Shown: positions 60,071 to 64,000 of the stretch, piece after piece
How positions within the stretch are numbered: the first letter of the stretch is position 1
Layout: every line of letters begins with the position of its first letter
Assembly: GCA_963832305.1 (NCBI GenBank)
Contig: CAWHTU010000007.1
Span: 1 to 64,000, forward strand
DNA length: 64,000 nucleotides
Direction of reading: 5' to 3'
Origin: Roseiarcus sp963832305
GTDB taxonomy: Bacteria; Pseudomonadota; Alphaproteobacteria; Rhizobiales; Beijerinckiaceae
Notes under the pieces: generated by a model
The model's database searches: none
Seen by the model: only the letters and a program-made list of their open reading frames with translations
Told to the model about the DNA's origin: nothing
Translations under genes and position numbers: made by a program

Positions 60071-60700
60071 CTACTTCGTCCCGAACATCCGGTCCCCCGC
60101 GTCGCCCAGCCCGGGAATAATGTAGCCGTGGTCGTTGAGCCGTTCGTCGATCGCCGCAGTCCAGATCTGGACGTCCGGATGGGCTTTGGTCAGGCGCTCG
60201 ATCCCCTCGGGCGCCGCGAGAAGACAGACGAAGCGGATCTCCTTCACCCCCCGGCGCTTGAGCCGGTCGATCGCGGCGACGGCTGAATTGGCGGTCGCAA
60301 GCATCGGGTCCATCACGATCACCAGCCGGTCGGCGACGTCCGCCGGCGCCTTGAAGTAATATTCGACCGCCTCGAGGCTTTGCGGGTCGCGGTAGAGGCC
60401 GATGTGCGCCACCCGCGCGCTCGGCACGAGATCGAGCATCCCGTCGAGAAAACCGACCCCGGCGCGCAAAATTGGTGCGAACACCAGCTTTTTCCCGGCA
60501 ATCGCGGGGGCCATCATCTTGGCGAGCGGGGTCTCGACCTCGACCATCTCGAGCGGCAGATCGCGCGTCACCTCGTAGGCGAGCAGCATCCCGATCTCGT
60601 TCATGAGTTGCCGGAAGCCCTTGGTCGACACAGTCCTGTCGCGCATCAGGGTGAGCTTGTGCTGCACCAGCGGATGGCCGACGACGTGAACGTTCGACAT
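60071..60700 (-). CDS. upp: Uracil phosphoribosyltransferase
   Basis: 209 residues from ATG 60700. The enzyme makes UMP from uracil and PRPP in the salvage pathway. Family blocks: VHVVGHPLVQHKLTLMRD, FAPILRAGVGFLDGMLDLVP, and the PRPP-binding VIVMDPMLATANSAVAAID. The C-terminal DERLNDHGYIIPGLGDAGDRMFGTK is the uracil-binding end. The frame open above 60700 is not conserved. Confidence 0.97.
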   Translation of the reverse strand: MSNVHVVGHPLVQHKLTLMRDRTVSTKGFRQLMNEIGMLLAYEVTRDLPLEMVEVETPLAKMMAPAIAGKKLVFAPILRAGVGFLDGMLDLVPSARVAHIGLYRDPQSLEAVEYYFKAPADVADRLVIVMDPMLATANSAVAAIDRLKRRGVKEIRFVCLLAAPEGIERLTKAHPDVQIWTAAIDERLNDHGYIIPGLGDAGDRMFGTK

Positions 60701-60902
60701 GAGCCTTATGGTCCCTCGAGCCCGGTCCCGGCGACAAGCGGGACCCATGACCTTAGACGATGTCGCGTGGCCTGAACCGGCGACGCGGGCCATCGTCCCC
60801 AGTTTTGTCGGCGTCGTTGGCGAGGAGTGGCGCGCGCGCCCCGCCCCGCGCCGGTCGAGCGCTATTGACGCAGGGACGAGCAGGATGTCTGCTGCGCCGT
60901 AA

Positions 60903-61496
60903 ATGGCATCCTCGACCGCCCGCCAGATCAGCCGCAACTGGTCCTTGCCGAATATTCTGACCTACGCGCGGGTCGCCGCGGTTCCGCTGGTCGCGGGGTT
61001 CTTGTTCTGGCCGGACGAGCCGTGGGCGCGGTGGACGGCGCTTGCGATCTTCATCGCCGCGGGAATCACCGATTTTTTCGACGGCTATCTGGCGCGCGCC
61101 TGGTCGCAGCAGTCCTCGCTCGGCAGAATGCTCGACCCGATCGCCGACAAGCTGCTCGTCTCCGCGGTGCTGCTCGTGCTCGCCGCCAACCAGACGATCT
61201 CGGGGCTCAGCTTATGGGCTGCGATCGTCATCCTGTGCCGAGAAATCCTGGTCTCGGGATTGCGCGAATATCTGGCCGAGCTCCGGGTCCCGCTGCCGGT
61301 GACGGCGCTCGCCAAATGGAAGACCACCGTCCAGTTCGTCGCGCTCGCCATCCTGATCGCCGGGCCAGCCGGCGAAGCGCTTGTGCCGGGCTCGACTACG
61401 ACCGGGATCGTCATGCTGTGGATCGCGGCGACCCTGACGCTCTACACCGGCTGGGACTATATGAAGGCGAGCTACGACCATGCCGGCGGCGACTGA
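60903..61496 (+). CDS. pgsA: CDP-diacylglycerol--glycerol-3-phosphate 3-phosphatidyltransferase
   Basis: 197 residues. The CDP-alcohol motif is in TDFFDGYLARAWSQQSSLGRMLDPIADK, with Asp60, Gly61, Ala64, Arg65, Gly74, Asp78 and Asp82. About five to six membrane segments; N-terminus SLPNILTYARVAAVPLV is typical. It catalyses the committed step to phosphatidylglycerol and cardiolipin. Seven bases separate its stop from moaD, a common neighbour in alphaproteobacteria. Confidence 0.95.
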   Translation: MASSTARQISRNWSLPNILTYARVAAVPLVAGFLFWPDEPWARWTALAIFIAAGITDFFDGYLARAWSQQSSLGRMLDPIADKLLVSAVLLVLAANQTISGLSLWAAIVILCREILVSGLREYLAELRVPLPVTALAKWKTTVQFVALAILIAGPAGEALVPGSTTTGIVMLWIAATLTLYTGWDYMKASYDHAGGD

Positions 61497-61503
61497 GGGT
61501 GGC

Positions 61504-61755
61504 ATGAAGGCGATTTATTTTGCCTGGGTGCGTGAACGGGTCGGCAAGGCGGAGGAAGAGCTCGATCCGCCGGCGACCGTCGCCACTGTCGGCGACCTGA
61601 TCGCCTGGCTGTCGAAACGCGGCGAGGGCTATGCGCACGCCTTCGACAAGCCCCTCGCGGTTCGCGCTGCCCTTGACCGCGTTCATGTCCGCGCCGACGC
61701 GCGCATTGGCGGCGCGAAGGAAGTGGCGTTCTTCCCCCCGATGACCGGCGGTTGA
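61504..61755 (+). CDS. moaD: Molybdopterin synthase small subunit
   Basis: 83 residues from ATG 61504, a ubiquitin-like fold. KAIYFAWVRERVGKAEEELD at the start and VAFFPPMTGG at the end; the terminal Gly-Gly carries the thiocarboxylate used to put sulfur into molybdopterin. Followed after 5 bases by moaE, its partner. Confidence 0.92.
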   Translation: MKAIYFAWVRERVGKAEEELDPPATVATVGDLIAWLSKRGEGYAHAFDKPLAVRAALDRVHVRADARIGGAKEVAFFPPMTGG

Positions 61756-61760
61756 CGCCG

Positions 61761-62244
61761 ATGGCGACCGTCCGCGTCCAAGCGCGAGGATTTCGACCCC
61801 GGCGCGGAGGCCGAAGCGCTCGCCTGCGGCCGGACGGACGTCGGCGCGGTGGCGAGCTTCGTCGGCTACTGCCGCGACGAAGGCGGCCGGCTCGCCGCGC
61901 TCGAGCTCGAGCACTATCCGGGCATGGCGGAGGAGGAGATCGCCCGCGCGGCGCATGAAGCGGAAGCGCGCTGGCCGCTTCTCGGGGTGACGGTCGTTCA
62001 CCGCTACGGGCGGATCGCGCCGGGCCAGCGGATCGTCCTTGTCGCGGTCGCGGCGGCGCATCGCGGCGCGGCGTTCGCGGCCGCCGAAATGCTGATGGAT
62101 TACCTCAAGACCCGCGCGCCGTTCTGGAAGCGCGCGATCAATGTCGACGGCGCCGTCGAGGGCTGGGTCGACGCCAAGGGGGATGACGAGCGGTCGGCGG
62201 CGCGCTGGAGCGGCGCCGGCCTCAAGCCAGCGTCAGGCCCGTGA
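61761..62244 (+). pseudogene. moaE: Molybdopterin synthase large subunit, single frameshift near the start
   Basis: From ATG 61761 the first residues are MATVRVQ; then the frame is lost at 61780-61781, where one extra A explains it. The restored frame reads REDFDPGAEAEALACGRTDVGAVASFVGYCRDEGG, and continues intact with LELEHYPGMAEEEIARAAHEAE, VTVVHRYGRIAPGQRIVLVAVAAAHRGAAFAAAEMLMDYLKTRAPFWKRA, the MoaE core with the catalytic Lys. Corrected length ~160 residues. The cell would need MoaE for molybdenum cofactor, so a sequencing error or another copy is likely. Confidence 0.88.
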
Positions 62245-62484
62245 GGCCACCGCGCGGTAGACGAGCAGCACCACGACGGCCCCGATCACCGCGATGATGA
62301 TGCTGCCGATGTTCACCCCCGTGACGCCGCCGATGCCGAAAAAGCTGGCCAGGAATCCGCCGACGATCGCTCCGATGACGCCGAGCGCAATGTCCATCAG
62401 CATGCCCGAGCCGGTCTTATTGACGATCTTGCTGGCGATGAACCCGGCGATCAGCCCAAGAATAATCCAGCTGATAATGCCCAT
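62233..62484 (-). CDS. GlsB/YeaQ/YmgE-family stress membrane protein
   Basis: 83 residues from ATG 62484, with GGGAGGGTT before it on the reverse strand. It opens with the family sequence MGIISWIILGLIAGFIASKIV and has two more hydrophobic, glycine-rich segments (IALGVIGAIVGGFLASFFGIGG, IGSIIIAVIGAVVVLLVYRAV), the transglycosylase-associated protein pattern. Role in envelope stress is inferred from the family. Its end overlaps the moaE end by 12 bases in convergent orientation. Confidence 0.9.
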   Translation of the reverse strand: MGIISWIILGLIAGFIASKIVNKTGSGMLMDIALGVIGAIVGGFLASFFGIGGVTGVNIGSIIIAVIGAVVVLLVYRAVASRA

Positions 62485-62643
62485 GTCGAACCCTCCCGCG
62501 CGCGGCGCGCCTGCGCGCAAATGTGCGGTATGGACGGAGAAAACGCAAGCCGGTACTCTAGGCCGTCATATCTTCGCCGAGCGGCGCCCGTTTAGTGATT
62601 GCGCGCGCTTTTTCGATTTGGTCCTTTTTTGGAGGAGACAGCT

Positions 62644-63111
62644 ATGGGCGCCTTTGACGATGCAATGAAGAACGCCGTGCCGGGCGGCAATCTGGCGACG
62701 CCGATCGCGGTCGCCGTGGGCGCGTTAATCCTTGGCAAGATGTTCGGCGGCGGCTCCGCGCCATCCCCGGCGCCCGCCCCCGGGCGCGTTGCGCCTCCGC
62801 CCACGCCGTCACTGCCGGCCAATCCGCCGGCGGGCAGCGTCATGGGTGGTCTTTCCGATCTCATCGGCAAGCTCACCGCAGGCGGCGCCGCGCCGCAAGT
62901 CAATTCCTGGATCGGCCCAGGGCAGAATCAGCCCATTCAGCCCGGACAGCTCGGCGGCGCCTTGGGCCAGAATGTGCTCAACGAACTGTCGCAGCGCACC
63001 GGCATGAGCCAGCAGGAGCTTTTGAACCAGCTCGCGACCGTGCTGCCGCAGATCATCAATCACCTGACGCCCAACGGCCGCATGCCGACGCTGGCCGATC
63101 TCGAGAAGTGA
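62644..63111 (+). CDS. YidB-like DUF937 family protein
   Basis: 155 residues from ATG 62644 with a strong GGAGGAG. A Gly-rich N-terminal part with a short hydrophobic stretch (ATPIAVAVGALILGKMFGGG) and a Pro/Ala-rich linker (~38-65) are followed by SVMGGLSDLIGKL and the DUF937 core QLGGALGQNVLNELSQRTGMSQQELLNQLATVLPQIINHLTPNGRMP. Function is not established. Confidence 0.85.
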   Translation: MGAFDDAMKNAVPGGNLATPIAVAVGALILGKMFGGGSAPSPAPAPGRVAPPPTPSLPANPPAGSVMGGLSDLIGKLTAGGAAPQVNSWIGPGQNQPIQPGQLGGALGQNVLNELSQRTGMSQQELLNQLATVLPQIINHLTPNGRMPTLADLEK

Positions 63112-63186
63112 GGCGAGGCTGAACCTGCAGGGCGGGAACGCAGATCCCAACCCGGCCGGGTCAGCGACCCGGCCCCACAGCAGAAC

Positions 63187-64000
63187 CTATTCCGCCGCGT
63201 GGCGCCGCGGCAGCGACGCCTTGTCCAGCGCCTGCGCGAGATCCTCGATCAGGTCGTCGGCGTCCTCGAGGCCGACCGACAATCGCAAGAGGCCCGGCGC
63301 GATGCCGAGCGCCGCGCGCTGCTCGGGCTTCAGCCGCTGGTGGGTCGTCGTCTCCGGATGGGTGATGAGGCTCTTGGCGTCGCCGAGATTGTTTGAGATG
63401 CCGATGATGGTGAGTGCGTTGGCGACCCGGAACGCCGCCGCCTTGCCGCCGGCGACCTCGAACGACAGCATCGTGCCGCCGGCCTCCATTTGCCGCCTTG
63501 CGAGGGCCGCCTGCGGGTGGTCGTCGCGGCCGGGATAGAGCGCGCGCTTGACCGCGGGATGACCGCTGAGGAAGTCGGCGATCTTCGCGGCGGCGCGGGT
63601 CTGAGCCGCAACGCGCACCGTCAGGGTCTCGAGCGACTTCAGCAGCGTCCAGGCGTTGAACGGTGAGAGACACGGCCCGGTCTGGCGCAGAAAATTATGA
63701 ATGTGGTCGGCGATGAATTTCTCGCTCGCGAGGATCACGCCGCCGAGCACGCGTCCCTGGCCGTCGATGTGCTTGGTCGCCGAATAGACGACGCAGTCGG
63801 CGCCGAGCTTCATCGGATGCTGCAATAGGGGGGTGGCGAACACATTGTCGACCACCAGCGTCGCGCCGGCGCCGTGCATGATCGCGGCGACGCCGGCGAT
63901 GTCGACGATCTCGAGCGTCGGGTTGGTCGGCGATTCGAGGAACGCCGTCTTCGTGTTCGGGCGCACCGCTGCCCGCCACGCGTCGAGGTCCGCGCCGTCG
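63187..64000 (-). CDS. metZ: O-succinylhomoserine sulfhydrylase, 3' part
   Basis: About 271 residues are visible; the 5' end lies beyond the window. The cystathionine gamma-synthase fold, PLP-dependent, is clear: AFLESPTNPTLEIVDIAGVA, VVDNVFATPLLQHPMKLGADCVVYSATKHIDGQGRVLGGVI, where the Lys in ATKH binds PLP, and GISNNLGDAKSLITHPETTTHQRL near the C-terminus. HPETTTHQRLKPEQRAALGI is characteristic of MetZ, which makes homocysteine from O-succinylhomoserine and sulfide. Confidence 0.93.
   Translation of the reverse strand, partial: DGADLDAWRAAVRPNTKTAFLESPTNPTLEIVDIAGVAAIMHGAGATLVVDNVFATPLLQHPMKLGADCVVYSATKHIDGQGRVLGGVILASEKFIADHIHNFLRQTGPCLSPFNAWTLLKSLETLTVRVAAQTRAAAKIADFLSGHPAVKRALYPGRDDHPQAALARRQMEAGGTMLSFEVAGGKAAAFRVANALTIIGISNNLGDAKSLITHPETTTHQRLKPEQRAALGIAPGLLRLSVGLEDADDLIEDLAQALDKASLPRRHAAE

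Noticed and set aside
60701..60937. An upstream extension of upp
   Set aside because: The ATG at 60700 gives the normal 209-residue enzyme; the extension is not family-like and overlaps the pgsA start.
1..64000. tRNA, rRNA, insertion sequences, prophage or integrase genes
   Set aside because: No cloverleaf with a GGTTCGAATCC-type arm, no rRNA stretch, no transposase or integrase motifs and no terminal inverted repeats were seen on either strand.

Overview
The window is a GC-rich (roughly 63-65% by eye) chromosomal segment of an alphaproteobacterium, most likely of the order Hyphomicrobiales (Rhizobiales). The evidence is the spc-type ribosomal operon with alphaproteobacterial-type proteins, an LdtR-type MarR regulator next to an L,D-transpeptidase, a MucR/Ros regulator, a psd-pssA pair and ergothioneine genes. 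There are no phage, IS, CRISPR, rRNA or tRNA genes that I can support.

Layout. 1-7994 (+): the 3' end of rpsC, then rplP-rpmC-rpsQ-rplN-rplX-rplE-rpsN-rpsH-rplF-rplR-rpsE-rpmD-rplO-secY-adk. The operon then runs by stop/start overlaps into a 3-hydroxyisobutyryl-CoA hydrolase-like gene and a small membrane protein, instead of the usual rpsM-rpsK-rpoA-rplQ. 9.7-11.8 kb: ldtR and its L,D-transpeptidase. 11.8-13.3 kb (-): gltX, preceded by five exact-length 21-bp tandem repeats. 13.8-18.7 kb: a TIM-barrel protein, a LacI regulator with a 16-bp palindrome, a fatty acid hydroxylase, and a PhyH dioxygenase overlapping a RibD/DHFR-like gene. 19-25.5 kb: a broken haloperoxidase, TetR/SDR divergent pair, DUF72, YbaK-type deacylase, a frameshifted acyl-CoA ligase and a frameshifted SDR. 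25.5-27.8 kb (-): egtB-egtD (ergothioneine). 28-38 kb: a broken MFS transporter, ArsR-SRPBCC operon, carboxylesterase, haloacid dehalogenase, a membrane PDZ/GAF protein, XRE-cupin/GNAT operon, ketopantoate reductase and two small membrane proteins. 38.3-41.2 kb: HAD phosphatase and a frameshifted oligopeptidase B.

41.2-48.5 kb is a lower-GC lipid-linked glycan region: two DPM1-like glycosyltransferases, a GtrA-type flippase, a methyltransferase and two large membrane glycosyltransferases, one of them badly decayed. 49-50.1 kb (-): infA-maf-yacG. 50.3-55.4 kb: a hydrolase remnant and an RND efflux pump with its adaptor. 55.6-59 kb (-): an Atm1/MsbA-type ABC exporter, psd and pssA. 59.4-64 kb: mucR with a structured leader, upp, pgsA, moaD, frameshifted moaE, two small envelope/stress genes and the 3' part of metZ.

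Two themes stand out. First, at least seven genes are interrupted by one-base insertions or losses, several in short homopolymers. This could be assembly error or recent decay, and it affects how far those genes should be believed. Second, several regulator promoters show unusually clear operator geometry: ArsR and XRE-cupin promoters whose predicted transcripts start at the initiation codon, a TetR operator set, and a LacI palindrome. I did not find a convincing wholly new multi-gene system. The best candidates for new biology are the structured mucR leader, the 21-bp phased repeats, the extended ribosomal protein L5, and the membrane PDZ-GAF receptor without an output domain.
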